DNA of 64,000 bases. Source: Heterocephalus glaber. Its lineage: Eukaryota > Chordata > Mammalia > Rodentia > Bathyergidae. Position 1 is the stretch's first letter. Each line of letters begins with the position of its first letter. The notes beneath the pieces were generated by a model. It made no database searches. It had not been told where the DNA came from and saw nothing but the letters and a program-made list of their open reading frames with translations. The translations under genes were made by a program, and so were the position numbers. Positions 1-9,578 of this stretch are shown here, piece after piece. The DNA lies in NCBI RefSeq assembly GCF_000247695.1, contig NW_004624747.1, forward strand, positions 10,737,568-10,801,567, read 5' to 3'.

Positions 1-600
1 TGGCAGGGTATCACGGCACCCATGCCAGATCCCTCTCTGGGCATCCCCCAGCCTTCACTGGGAGCTGGAGAATAGCCAGGCAGCTGGGGTGGGGCTTGGC
101 TGGGCTTCCTGGCCCAGGAGGACTTGGCCAGCCCTGGGTACCCTGGCTGTGGGGTACCGAGGGAGGAGACAGTGGAGCTAATGACCACTCAGGTCCTGCC
201 AGAGGCCGGAGCCAGAGCTGGGGCAGGCAGGGCCAGGGAAGTGGTAGGTGTCATACTGGGGATCCAGTATGCATCAGCAGGTTTAGGGACAAGGAGCCCA
301 GAACCTCTGGCCCAGCTGGCAGAGGGGATGGAAGGTGATGCCAGGAAGGACTGCCAAGGGCCAGAGCTGGTTCCCTCCTCAACCCCCCAAGGAATTGGCT
401 GGCCTCCTTACGTCCCTTTGAAGGTGCACAGGGAAATCAAGGAAGGCACTAAGACTCTCTCAAGGATCTGAGTTTCCCCACCAAACCAATGGGCTCTGCA
501 TTTGGCAGCTTTTCCCAAGGGCTTCCACAAAGGGGCTGAGGGGCGTGTGTCCCTCCCACGCCCCTTAGACTCAAATCACCAGCCTGCCACCCCAGCTGCT
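1..600. other. Unannotated unique sequence
   Basis: GC-moderate sequence with short open frames on both strands but no splice-bounded coding signal, RNA gene or young repeat that I can recognise. Confidence 0.5.
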
Positions 601-609
601 GCCCTGGGA

Positions 610-935
610 TGCTTGCTTGTTTGGGTTAACAAATGCATCATTTGGCTTTGGGAAATCCTGAGATCCCTAATAATTGTTCCCTGATGAAAAGAAATAAGGC
701 CCTGATACCCCCTTCCCCCGCCCCCTCCAAGCAGGGAAAGAAAAGTCATAAAAATAGCTTGTTATCTCACCTATTGAGGCTCGACTGGATGTTACTGCTA
801 ATTGGGTATAACATCCTTGTCTTGTTCTCTCAGAAGCTAAATCAAGAAAGCGCCACTGCTGCGAACTAATTATATCTCCGGCCTGCAGCCTGCAGCTTGT
901 CTCTCCCTTTATTGAGTTAAAAAATGGTCACGGAC
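610..935. promoter_or_regulatory. Candidate conserved enhancer block
   Basis: This repeat-free AT-rich stretch carries many developmental-factor words: TTAACAAATG, CTAATAATTG, a CATAAAAATA Hox/Cdx-like site, GCTAATTGGG and ACTAATTATA homeodomain sites, and TTTATTGAG. GC-rich DNA flanks it and it has no coding periodicity. The density of homeodomain sites is seen directly. Enhancer function and conservation are inferred. Confidence 0.4.
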
Positions 936-1199
936 CTTCATCTTTCATCCCCCCAAGCACTGAGCCCACACTGCCCGCCAGGCGTGGCTGGTGAGGCACA
1001 GACAGCCCAGCAGGAAGGTCTAGGAGAGGTCTTAGGGATAGGTAATGGAGGAAGCTAGCAAAGTTCCTGTCCCAGGTACCTGCCTGGCCTCTCCCTACCC
1101 TCACCACCAGGCCTGGTGTCCAGCTTCTCCTGGACAGAGAAGGACTCCATTCTTTCTCCTCTTGGCAGCTGCCCTCCACAGTGGGGTCAGGAGCATTTC

Positions 1200-1290
1200 A
1201 GTCCAGCAAGCATTCATTCATTTATTCATTCAACAAACACCTCTTGGATGCTTACTGTATGCCAGATGCTGTGCTAGGCTAACACATCCA
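1200..1290. repeat. MIR/L2-type 3' end fragment
   Basis: Contains the ATTCATTCAACAAACA and CTTACTGTATGCCAGATGCTGTGCTAGG-like wording typical of old MIR/L2 tails. Confidence 0.6.
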
Positions 1291-1404
1291 GAAGATGGGA
1301 AGTAGGCAGCCCCAAATACCCTTACCCAGGGTTCATAGAGATGCTGAATAAGTATACTTGGAAGGGACCTCATCATTCCTCTGCTCAGAGAGCTGCCACA
1401 GCTC

Positions 1405-1600
1405 CTACTGTAGGGAGGCAAAGTCCGAATGCTGAAGCCAGCCTCAGCTCCTTCCACAATCCCCTCTCCATATTCTAGCCACAGCTGGCTACACACTTGT
1501 CCCTCAACCAAAACACTCTGCCTATCTCCCTTTGAACTTCCTCTCCTGCTGTTCCCTCAACCAAAAGGTCACTCTTCCCAGCTCAGCCTGTCAAAGCCGA
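1405..1600 (-). repeat. L2 LINE 3' end fragment (diverged)
   Basis: Pattern of CTGCCACAGCTCC, AAAGTCCGAATGCT and similar words resembles the reverse complement of the L2 3' region. Weakly preserved. Confidence 0.4.
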
Positions 1601-1669
1601 CCAGCCCATAGGGCCCCAGAACAAATGATGTCTTGTCCAGGAAGGCAGCTCTGTCCACCTGCTACCCGC

Positions 1670-1795
1670 AGGCTATGGATTGTGAGACCTGGGTTTGAAT
1701 GTCAGCTCAGCCACGCAGCAAGTACATGAACCCTCCCTGCTTAACTGCTCTGAGCCTCTGTTTTCTCATCTCGAAAATGGGCCGAGAAGTCTTCT
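1670..1795 (+). repeat. MIR SINE
   Basis: Shows the sense MIR order: GACCTGGGTTTGAATGTCAG, then CTCTGAGCCTCTGTTTTC, then CTCATCTCGAAAATGGG. Confidence 0.75.
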
Positions 1796-1799
1796 TGGA

Positions 1800-2210
1800 G
1801 GTGCCAAGAGGCGTGCACAGGTGATCTGGCTCTCAGGATAAACGCTGACTGTAAATAAGTTTCAGACTGTAGGCGTTGGAGTTGGAAGAAGTTAACTGTC
1901 TTTCATAGCTTAACAGCTCTCATGGCTGAAGAACACCCATATCCTCAGAGAAATTCCCCAGAGTCCCTTGCTGGGGTACCCTGGTCCTCTGAACCACATG
2001 AAGATGGCAAAGGGACCCCTGAACTCAGCAAGGCCAGACAAGTAACTGGTTTCAGCTCACAGTCCCTGCTGATTGATTGGTGCTGCCTGCCCAGAGCCCT
2101 GGAAAGAACCCAAGGTTAGGGGAAGAGCTCAGCAGGGGAGGAGGGCGGCAATTGATTAGCCAAGTCTGCCAAGGGCACAGCAGTGTAAGGCAAACTGAGT
2201 CTGCCACAGA
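1800..2210. other. Unannotated sequence
   Basis: No gene, RNA or clear repeat seen. Confidence 0.4.
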
Positions 2211-2214
2211 TTTG

Positions 2215-2330
2215 CCATCCTTGACATTTTACGAAGGACACAGCTGAGTCTGGGTTGGGGTGGGAGGTGACTTGTTCAAGGTCTTGCAGCTCATAAAGAA
2301 CACAGCTGGCAGAGGACAGGCTGCCCTTTG
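2215..2330 (-). repeat. MIR SINE fragment
   Basis: Antisense MIR core with GAGGTGACTTGTTCAAGGTC, a CAGCTC word and CTGGCAGAGGACAGG. Confidence 0.6.
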
Positions 2331-3177
2331 TGCTTGTCCAAGGATCCTCCCGTGACAGCCCCACCCAGTCCAGGACCCTTACAGAAGAGGAGAGCCAAAA
2401 GCTCTTGTGGATAACAAAAGGGATTCTGCTGACCTGTCAGAGGGTCCTGGCCCTAAAGACACTTCCCCTTCCTGAGCCTTGGTTCCTACACTACACAACA
2501 GGGATAAAAACACCCTTCATAGAGCGATATGAGGATTGAATCAAAGAACAAAATGCCCAAGCAGGAAGCTCAGTCTAGCACACAGCAGACACCAACAATG
2601 TCCTGTGATTTTCATAATAGGCAAAAGTGTTTAAAAGGAAGTCCATAAAGTCAGCAATTACAAGTGCCTCTGCTCCAGGAGCTGTCCCTAGCTACCCCAG
2701 CTGGAAGTACTGTAAGTTTCCACCTCTGGTTTCCTAGCAGGCTTTGAGAGGCCCTTGTCAGTACTGCCACTGCTGTGTCCTCTGCTCCCAGCACAGTGGC
2801 TGTGCATGGTGAAAGCCTCTATCCTGGCGATTAACCCAATCAAGTCCTCTCCTTCGGTATTCACCACCTTTTAAGGCAAAGAGGGCTTGCTCACCTGTGT
2901 GGCCCCAGCACCTGGCAGCCAGCATTTTAATGAAAGGACTGATGGAGCAGAGCACAGCTCCTGTTCATTGCCGCCAAAGCACACAGCTGCCCTCTCAGGT
3001 GGACCCTCACCTCAGCCTGCTGACGGATTGGGAGACTGAGGCCATGAAGTTGCTGAGGTGCAGGGCCAACCCCTCAGCTCAGGCTTGGGATCAGGGAGTT
3101 GCCACTACTGCCTCCTCCAGTGCCCAGCGCAGCCTGTGTGAGGCAGCTGCCCCTGTCCTGAAGTAGATCAGGTGGTG

Positions 3178-3225
3178 GCTGCTCCTGCTCCTCCTCCTCC
3201 TCCTCTTCCTCCTCCTCCTCGGGAG
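3178..3225. repeat. CTC/CCT trinucleotide repeat
   Basis: Imperfect (CTC)n pyrimidine tract. It explains the proline-rich (+) and glutamate-rich (-) open frames that cross it, neither of which looks like a gene. Confidence 0.85.
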
Positions 3226-3559
3226 GCTCCTCTCCCCACAGACTCTGAGTCATTAAGTTCTGTGTCATTAAGTCCCCATCCCCCCCAGAAGCCTGTTCAC
3301 AGCCAGCCACGCCTCACTTCTGACCTCCCAGGCCTTTGTCCCCAGTGCTCTCTGCACAATAGCCAGGGCTCCCAGGGCCCCAAACAGCTGCTGTGGCTGT
3401 GACCGCAGCTTGCCGTGGGGCCACTGTAACTGGCCTGGGCCTGGGCCTAGCTCAGCCAGCTCAGAGAGGCACAGCAAGCCCTTCCCTTCTGGCTGTCCCC
3501 AGAGCTCCCAAGGAGCCTCTGTAGACAGAACCTTCCCACCCAGAAGACGCTATGACTCT

Positions 3560-3665
3560 CTTAACCAAATGAGGAAACTGAGGCCAGAGGGGTAAAGTGA
3601 CTTGTCTGAGGACACACAGCAGGGATGGTATGGGAGCTCAGGTTCTGAGAGCCCAAACCCTGACA
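3560..3665 (-). repeat. MIR SINE
   Basis: Antisense MIR core: GAGGAAACTGAGGCCAGAGG, GTGACTTGTCTGAGGACAC, then a degenerate 5' part. Confidence 0.75.
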
Positions 3666-4370
3666 TCTACGGCCTCCAGGTTATGTCTCACCCCTACCCC
3701 AGACACCTGCACTGGCTTCACTCTTCCTCTGGTCCTTAGCACTCAAGGCCCCCAAATCTATTTATCTTCCTTTTACCTCTGCCCTCTTCTAACTTCCTCT
3801 GTCTTTCCTGGTCATGTCCCTGGGTTCACCAACTCCCCTCTGCCATCGACATCCCCATTCATCCCCTGCTTGGAAGATCCACTCAGTCCTCAGAGCCCCG
3901 CTCTGTCAGGAAACCCTCTAGGCTCAGCTGCAGTTTTGCTCTCCCTAGGGTTTCAGCTCCAGGTCTGGCCCTGTGTCCAGAGTTCAAATTATTTGGAGAC
4001 TCCTCTTACTTCCCAAGAGGGCTGGGGCCCATCAGATTCCCCAGAGCTTTGCCACTCCAACAGTGGTCAGCAGCAGGGTGCCTTCCCCAGGCTGATGCCG
4101 GGTGTTTATCCAGTGGAACCCCAGGGGCAGAAGAGGGCCAGGCCAATGGGAGCCCATGCCACCACACCCCAGCTCATTCTTCTGTCACTCCTGGCTGTGT
4201 CCCAATCCCATTTCCTCTCTAATAAAATGGGGACATGAAAGCACCTGTAGTTCTTTGAGTTATGACACAAACCCTGGAAGGTTCCAGATTACTGACCTCT
4301 ACTCAGTGATTACTATCCTCATTCCTGTCTGTTCTCTGCTTAAGTGACCGGGGTATGGGGTAGGGGTCTG
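3666..4370. other. Unannotated pyrimidine-rich sequence
   Basis: A 213-residue forward frame (3597-4238) crosses this stretch. It has no recognisable domain, begins inside an MIR and shows low-complexity Ser/Pro/Leu composition, so I do not call it a gene. Confidence 0.4.
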
Positions 4371-4374
4371 AGAC

Positions 4375-4525
4375 CCGGATGCCACCATTGATTGGCTGTA
4401 TGGTTTTGGGCAGGTGGCCTCCATTTCCCCATCTCTGAAATGGCACTAACGCCGCCCACAGGAAGGCAAGCTCCACACCAGACACCCAGCCTTTTGTCTG
4501 TGGCGCGCAGTAGGCACTCAGATGT
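4375..4525 (+). repeat. MIR SINE
   Basis: Sense MIR: TGTATGGTTTTGGGCAGGTG, TTTCCCCATCTCTGAAATGG, then AGTAGGCACTCAGATG. Confidence 0.65.
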
Positions 4526-4619
4526 TTCAACTGAGGAACCAACCGTCCAGGTGGAAAGAATCCATCCCTCTTCCCAGTCTCCCCAACCCCCTCCCCACCC
4601 CCAGCCTGGGCAGACTAAA

Positions 4620-5035
4620 ATAGTCATTAGGCAGATTTCAAAAGATGTCAGTAGCTTATAATTATAGTCGACATCCTTCTGAGATAAAAGTGATTACCTT
4701 GGATGCAAATCACTTAGCAACCAATCAGGGCGGCGGGCGGCGGGCGGCGCCCGCGGAGGTGACCGGCCGGCAGCGCGGCGCAGCACTCCTCCCTCGGCCG
4801 CACCGCACAGGCGGAGAAGGCGCACAATAGCTCTTGACACGCAAATGGGTTAACACAATAAAGGCGGCTCCGGCCGCTGCTGGGGGAGAGCGGCAATTCC
4901 CGGCCCGCGGGAGGTAATAAAGCGGCCCTTTTGTGCGCGCCTCCTCGTTCTCACCCCCGCCCGAGCCCAGCGGAATCGCCGCCTGATTGAATTACGGTTC
5001 ATGAATATGAGCCGCAGCTCGCTTCCTCCGGCTGG
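4620..5035. promoter_or_regulatory. GC-rich island joined to AT-rich enhancer-like core
   Basis: The left part (4620-4725) is AT-rich, with GCTTATAATTATAG, AGATAAAAG (GATA-like) and a perfect octamer ATGCAAAT at 4703-4710, next to an ACCAATCAG CCAAT box. The middle (4727-4800) is a GGCGGGC-repeat CpG-rich segment. The right part carries CGCAAATGGGTTAACAC, two AATAAAG words, and TGATTGAATTACGG followed by TTCATGAATATG. This mix suggests a developmental enhancer or an alternative promoter. There is no exon or donor I can defend. Function is inferred. Confidence 0.5.
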
Positions 5036-5254
5036 GGAGGGAAAGGAAGTCGGAGGGGCAGGAGGGAGGTTGGGAGAGCCCCCTGGCCAGGCTCCAACCC
5101 CCCAGGAACTCAGATGGGAGCCACGTGTGCTCACCACGTGGGGGCCCCTGGGTAGGTGTTGGGGTGCAGAGACAGCGGGAAGGGTGGGGTCCCCTGCTCT
5201 AGAACTGGGTCTCCACCTCCGGCTGCTAGCCCTGTTCTGGGGATGAGGCTAACA

Positions 5255-5465
5255 GTAGCCATGAGGCTGTGCATTTATCAAGTGCTTACTGTAAACTGTA
5301 GCCTGCACTAAGCCCTCACTAAATTCTCACCCCGCCCCTGGGAAGTGGGTGCTATTAGCAGCTCTTTCTTACAGATGGGAAACTGGCTCAGAGAGGCAAA
5401 ACTGCTCACACAAGGTCACACAGTCAGCAAGTGATAGGCTGGGGAGTCAGACTCAGGCCCCGCCC
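5255..5465 (-). repeat. MIR SINE, near full length
   Basis: Antisense MIR from the 3' end (TTATCAAGTGCTTACTGT) through TTACAGATGGGAAACTGG to CACAAGGTCACACAGTCAGC and GGGGAGTCAGACTCAGG. Confidence 0.85.
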
Positions 5466-5469
5466 ACTC

Positions 5470-6225
5470 CTGGGCTGGCTCTATCAGCCCCATACCCAAG
5501 TACATACTTTACCAGTATCTCAGCAAGAGGGTTAAGCCACCCAGCCCCAGGCTGGAGCAACCCTGAGGCTCAGAGGGACACAGGATGGAGGAGCTTAGGT
5601 GTAATTAATTACACAAGGGAGAAGGATGGGGGGGGGGTGAGCCTTCAGACTGCCAGAGAACTAAGGTCTGTCCTGCTCTGCTGGGAAGGGATGTCCAGGG
5701 CCACTGTCCCTGTAACGAGGGCCTGCACTGGATCCTCTCCCCTGGCAGGTCACCTCAGGCCCAACCCTTCCCCCACTCAGCACAGCAGGCACAGGGCCCA
5801 CAAGCATCTCTAGTCCACTCCAGCCACTCCCACCACCTGAACTCTTCTCACCCACCCGCCCAGTGCATCTGTTTATCCCTTTTGAGATCCACAAGGCAGC
5901 CTGCCTGCTGCAGGGCCCCTCCCAGCCCGGTGCCCACATCTACCAAAGGCACCACTAGCCCAACTGCATTCCTGTCTGCCCAGAGGGTTCCTGGGGCAGC
6001 TAAGGGCAGCAGGCTGCCCTGGGGTCTTGTAAGCAAAGGGAACCAGGAACCTGGGTTTTTTGCAGAGAAGGCATCCTGGTGGGACCAGACTCCATAGCTG
6101 ACAGTGCCTGACTAGTGCAGGGACCCCTGTCCAATAAGTCGGGTGCCTCCCTTCTGCCCATGGAAGGAGTGGGAAGGCCCTGGAAATTCTGAGGCCAAGG
6201 CAATGCAGGGCCAAACCTCTGTAGC
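5470..6225. other. Unannotated unique sequence
   Basis: GC-moderate sequence with a short G8 run near 5630. No gene or clear repeat seen. Confidence 0.4.
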
Positions 6226-6229
6226 TTCC

Positions 6230-6360
6230 TGGCTGACCTGTAGACCACCACTTCCTTGATCTGAGCCTCAGTTTTCTTATCTATAAAATGGGTGACAGAA
6301 CATGAACCACTCCAAGGAGTAACCAAGACCCTGTAAAATGCTTGGCACACAGGGATACAC
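6230..6360 (+). repeat. MIR SINE
   Basis: Sense MIR: GAGCCTCAGTTTTCTTATCT, AAAATGGGTGACAG, then AAAATGCTTGGCACACAG. Confidence 0.8.
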
Positions 6361-6479
6361 TGGGTAAGCTGACACTCCCCCACTGCTCAGCGTCTGGCAC
6401 TGACTGCCAAGCCCAGTGAGCCAAGGGAAAGGAACAGAAGGAATTGCCCAATTCTTACGGCCCTTCCCTCTGCCTTGGC

Positions 6480-6790
6480 TGAGGAAGTGTAAATACTCCA
6501 CGGAGGGCCTCCAACCGCCTGTGTTTGTGGATCTGGCGAGCACTCCGAGTTTGTTTCTAAACTGGGAAGCGTTGAGAAGCCGTGCAAACAGCCCTCCTGC
6601 CCACATCTCCTGCTTCTCCCCCAATCTGCTGTTGCTCCGCTGTCCTCAGAAGCTTGTGTTTAATGACACCATTTCAGCTGGAAATACCATCTCCCTGCCA
6701 AACCCCCAAAAGCCGCTCCACTGATATTTATTATACCTGTTAATCTAGCTAGAGAATCTGGTGGGAAGAGAGCAAAAATGCTCGCTGCAG
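6480..6790. promoter_or_regulatory. Candidate conserved enhancer block
   Basis: Repeat-free sequence with several forkhead-like words (TGTTTGTGG, TTTGTTTCTAA, TGTGTTTAATGAC), a CAGCTG E-box within TTTCAGCTGGAAATACC, and TGATATTTATTATACC followed by TTAATCTAGCTAG. No coding frame runs through it. The enhancer role is inferred from word density only. Confidence 0.4.
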
Positions 6791-7094
6791 AGTGGCCTGG
6801 CTTCTCAAAACCACTCCCTGCCCCACTCCACTGGAGCAATGACATGGTTTTCGAACCTTTCCTAGAAATGTGATGACAGCAGTTTCACCTACATCTGACA
6901 CTGGCAGTAATTGCTGGAAGGGACATAGAAGAAGAATCCCAGAGCCAGCAGCAGGATATTGGCTGGGGCGGGAGGCAGGAGGTGGGGGGTAGGGGGGGTG
7001 TTGTCTCTGGGCTTCCCCAGGTACAGGGAGACAGGGCTGGTGCCCTCCACCATCAAAGCCAGCCTCTGGCAGAGGCAATGAGTTTGGGCCTTAG

Positions 7095-7170
7095 CACTAA
7101 CTTGCCCCCCATTCACTTAATGAGCGTCAATCATACTGTGCTTGTCAAAATCATCTTAAATACCAAAGGA
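7095..7170. promoter_or_regulatory. Short enhancer-like block with Pbx/Hox-like site
   Basis: ATTCACTTAATGAGCGTCAATCA-type wording contains TTAATGAG and GTCAATCA, a Pbx/Meis-like site. It is a short repeat-free AT-rich island between GC-rich flanks. Confidence 0.3.
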
Positions 7171-7174
7171 AGAA

Positions 7175-7685
7175 TGGGGCAGGCAGGAGTTATGGCTGGG
7201 CCAAGGCCCCTCACCTGGGGGTTGAACAGCTGGGGTGGGGGCGGGTTCCCTTGGACTTGGAGCCACATCCAGCAGCTCCTTCTGCATTCCCTGGATGGGG
7301 GCGGGACGTTCACATTTTCCTGACCAGAAGGTGCCGGTTTGGAGGGTGAGGACCCACATCTGGGATGCTGGGAACTTCAGCCTACTGGCTTGGTATGCCT
7401 GAGGTTCAGGGAAGTTTCCTCTTTAGCATCCCATTTGAAAGCAAAAAGTTGCTGTCTGAGACTCCTGAGCCCCAGGCACTGCCAGGCTCTCTGGGCAAAG
7501 TTCTGAACACCTGTCCTTGGCGGGTAGAAGCATCAACAGGGACAGCTGGCATTGCCTCCCTCCCCCATCTCATGTGGCTGCCGGGGATTTAGGTCAGAAG
7601 ACTGCAGTGGGGGATGGGGAAGTCAGCCTTCACCCCTGCACTAGGCAAAGGCATCCAGCCCTGCCCCCTCTAGCCTTGGGTCAAG
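7175..7685. other. Unannotated unique sequence
   Basis: GC-rich sequence upstream of the X-box/CRE. No exon, RNA or repeat recognised. Confidence 0.4.
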
Positions 7686-7694
7686 GCAAGTGGC

Positions 7695-7720
7695 GTTGCC
7701 TCGGCAACTCAGTGACGTCA
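7695..7720. promoter_or_regulatory. Perfect X-box (RFX) palindrome with perfect CRE
   Basis: GTTGCCTCGGCAAC at 7695-7708 is a perfect inverted repeat with a 2-bp spacer and fits the RFX X-box. TGACGTCA at 7713-7720 is a perfect palindromic cAMP-response element four bases later. A further ATF-like word, TGATGTAAC, lies at 7734-7742. RFX X-boxes near a start site typify cilium genes. An adjacent X1/X2 (RFX/CREB) pair is also known from MHC class II promoters. Which applies here is unknown. Confidence 0.7.
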
Positions 7721-7739
7721 GAGGCCGGGTAATGATGTA

Positions 7740-8025
7740 ACGCTACGGCCTCACCGAGGAACACGTTGTCCCTGCGAGTTATTTGTGGGAACGCGGGCTG
7801 GAATGGGGGGAATCCTGCTACAGTCTAGTCCCAGAGGCCGCCACCTGCATGGCCTGGACTCCACATTTTCCTCTGGCGCCAAGGCCCCTTGAAGATCTCA
7901 GAGGCTGCTACGGTGTGATCCTTAACGCTGTCCCGTCCTGGGTCCCCAACCCCAGTTCCTCCAAGACACCGGAGTTCCCGGGAAATTTTCGGAGGACGGA
8001 GCCACTACCTTTGTTAGGTTTACGG
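7740..8025 (+). other. Candidate noncoding first exon
   Basis: Downstream of the X-box/CRE there is a GC-rich, repeat-free stretch ending in a good splice-donor word (CGG, then GTGAGG, with GT at 8026-8027). If the X-box/CRE promotes rightward transcription, this could be a first exon. The start is a guess, no matching acceptor was located and no protein start is evident. Transcript data would settle it. Confidence 0.25.
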
Positions 8026-8253
8026 GTGAGGTGACCTTTCTTCTCTGTCTTCCGCACCGCCCAAGGCTCCGCGGAACACCCACCGGGGACCTCAGCCTCC
8101 ACTCCAGCCAGCAGTCAGTGCGAACAAGTTGTATGAGAGGGAAAGGGGCGGACAAGGGGCACTGCGGCCTCAGAGACCCCAACAATCGAGGGCTTCTTCA
8201 TATCCAGTCCAGGCTACCCCGCTGCCAGGAGGTGCTCCCAGCTCCAGCCTGGA

Positions 8254-8267
8254 CCCCCCCCCCCCCC
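8254..8267. repeat. Poly-C run
   Basis: Fourteen consecutive C residues immediately beside the minus-strand donor at 8278. On the minus strand this is a G-run just inside the would-be intron. Confidence 0.95.
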
Positions 8268-8278
8268 GCGAAACTCAC

Positions 8279-8700
8279 CGGATCAGCCAGGCCGTCGAAG
8301 GGCACCAGGTCTCAGCGGCCACGACGCTCCACAGATAGGGTCCCGGCCATACAGGTGCGGCAGAAGCTGTTTGAGGAAAGCACGCCCTTGGAGGCCGATG
8401 CTCCTCTCCGGGTGGGAACGGGCGCAGTCGATGAGCGCGATCCGGGTTTCAGACCTCGCTGTCCAAAGTCGGGAGATTTCTCCGCTCAGCAGGGGTCGCG
8501 TTCACCCGGGCCGCGGGTCGCGCTGGCGTTCAGGCTGCGCATCCTCGCCCGAGCCTGTGCTCGCCGTGTCCGGCGGGAGGCGCTGCGCCTCTCCTCTGGG
8601 CTCCGCTCAAGGCTGCAGCTCGGCCCGCGCCGCTCCCAGGGCGCCCTCTCCGTCCGCGCTGGGAGCCCGGCGGCCGCGGCCCCTCTCGTCAGCCCCAGCT
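8279..8700 (-). other. Candidate first exon transcribed leftward
   Basis: On the minus strand the sequence ATCCG is followed by GTGAGTTT, a near-ideal splice donor (GT at 8278-8277). Upstream on that strand lies the CpG island. The exon would begin somewhere in the island; the right boundary given is only nominal. No recognisable protein is read across the donor in any frame, so it would be a 5' UTR or noncoding exon. Confidence 0.3.
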
Positions 8701-9387
8701 GCAGTCTGTCTTTGTTGCCTCCTCTCGCCCGCCCGCCCGTGGCTTGCAGCCTTCAGGTTTGCTCGGGGGTGGGGTGTCTTCCTCTCCGGGGATTGCACGC
8801 ACCTGCAGCGGGCCCGGCTTCTAGCCGGGCTTGCACCAGCCCCCGCAGGTTGCAAAGAGCAGAGGCGAGAATGCACCGGCCCCTCCTCCCGCTCGGAGCC
8901 CAGGGTGTGGGGGGAGGGGAAGCCGGCGAGCAGCAGCGGCGGCGGCGACGGCGGAGGCTCGGATGCAGCCCCGGGGGCCTCGGCGCTGAGGAACTGCAGG
9001 TCCAGGTGGCGCAGGACGGACGCAGGAATGGCCCGGGAGACTGTGCACCCGGCGTGTGAGCTCTCGAGCTGCAGCAGGGGAAGCGCGCGCCGCGCTCTCA
9101 CGCGCCCATGGCCCCGGGCAGCGCGCTGGGGCTCCCGGGGCCGCAGCCTCGCGTCACTTGGCGCGCGCTGGCGCCTCGCCTCGCCTCGCCTAGCGCCCGG
9201 GTACCGCGCGCAGTGTCCCGCAGGCAGCGGGCCCAGCTCTCCGCCTTCCCCGACTGGCGCGCGAAGCCTCTCCGCAGAGATGCCGGCCCAGCAGTGCTAC
9301 CCGCTGCTCCTCTCCGGCCCGACTGACAGGCGCTAGCGCCGGCCGCAGCCGCTGCGTCTCGCCCCCTGCCCGCCCCCCTCGTCCCAG

Positions 9388-9461
9388 CCCAATCAGAGGC
9401 AGCCGAGAGGCGGTTACCAGGGTGACGCGGCGCCGCATCCCTTAGGGGGCGGGGCCGGGGG
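9388..9461. promoter_or_regulatory. CCAAT box, X-box-like site and GC box
   Basis: CCCAATCAG at 9388-9396 is an NF-Y CCAAT box. GTTACCAGGGTGAC at 9413-9426 is an X-box-like imperfect palindrome (left half GTTACC; right half GGTGAC, one base off the RGYAAC half). GGGGGCGGGGCC around 9445-9457 is a GC (Sp1) box. The spacing is typical of a TATA-less CpG promoter. Confidence 0.6.
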
Positions 9462-9474
9462 CCGCCACGCGCGC

Positions 9475-9494
9475 TTTTCGCGGCAAAATTCAAA
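9475..9494. promoter_or_regulatory. E2F-like palindrome with CHR-like element
   Basis: TTTTCGCGGCAAAA at 9475-9488 is close to the E2F consensus on both strands. TTCAAA (TTTGAA on the minus strand) follows at once at 9489-9494 and fits the CHR core of DREAM/MuvB-controlled cell-cycle genes. This suggests a cell-cycle-regulated promoter, probably leftward if the CHR orientation matters. The function is inferred. Confidence 0.5.
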
Positions 9495-9559
9495 GGCCGA
9501 CAGGGCGGCTCTCCTACCTCCTCCCCCAAGCAGGGACAGGCGGGGCCTGCTTCCCCAGG

Positions 9560-9578
9560 ACTGCAACTCCCAGCATGC
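9560..9578 (+). promoter_or_regulatory. ZNF143 (SBS-type) motif
   Basis: ACTGCAACTCCCAGCATGC matches the ACTACAATTCCCAGCATGC-type ZNF143/THAP11 promoter motif with about two differences. Confidence 0.7.

Noticed and set aside
3597..4238. 213-residue forward frame
   Set aside because: It starts inside an MIR and has low-complexity composition with no recognisable motif.
8031..9336. Open frames of 342 and 321 residues on the plus strand, and 164 on the minus, in the CpG island
   Set aside because: They overlap each other on both strands, follow GC bias, lack any domain I recognise and are better explained as promoter/5' UTR sequence.
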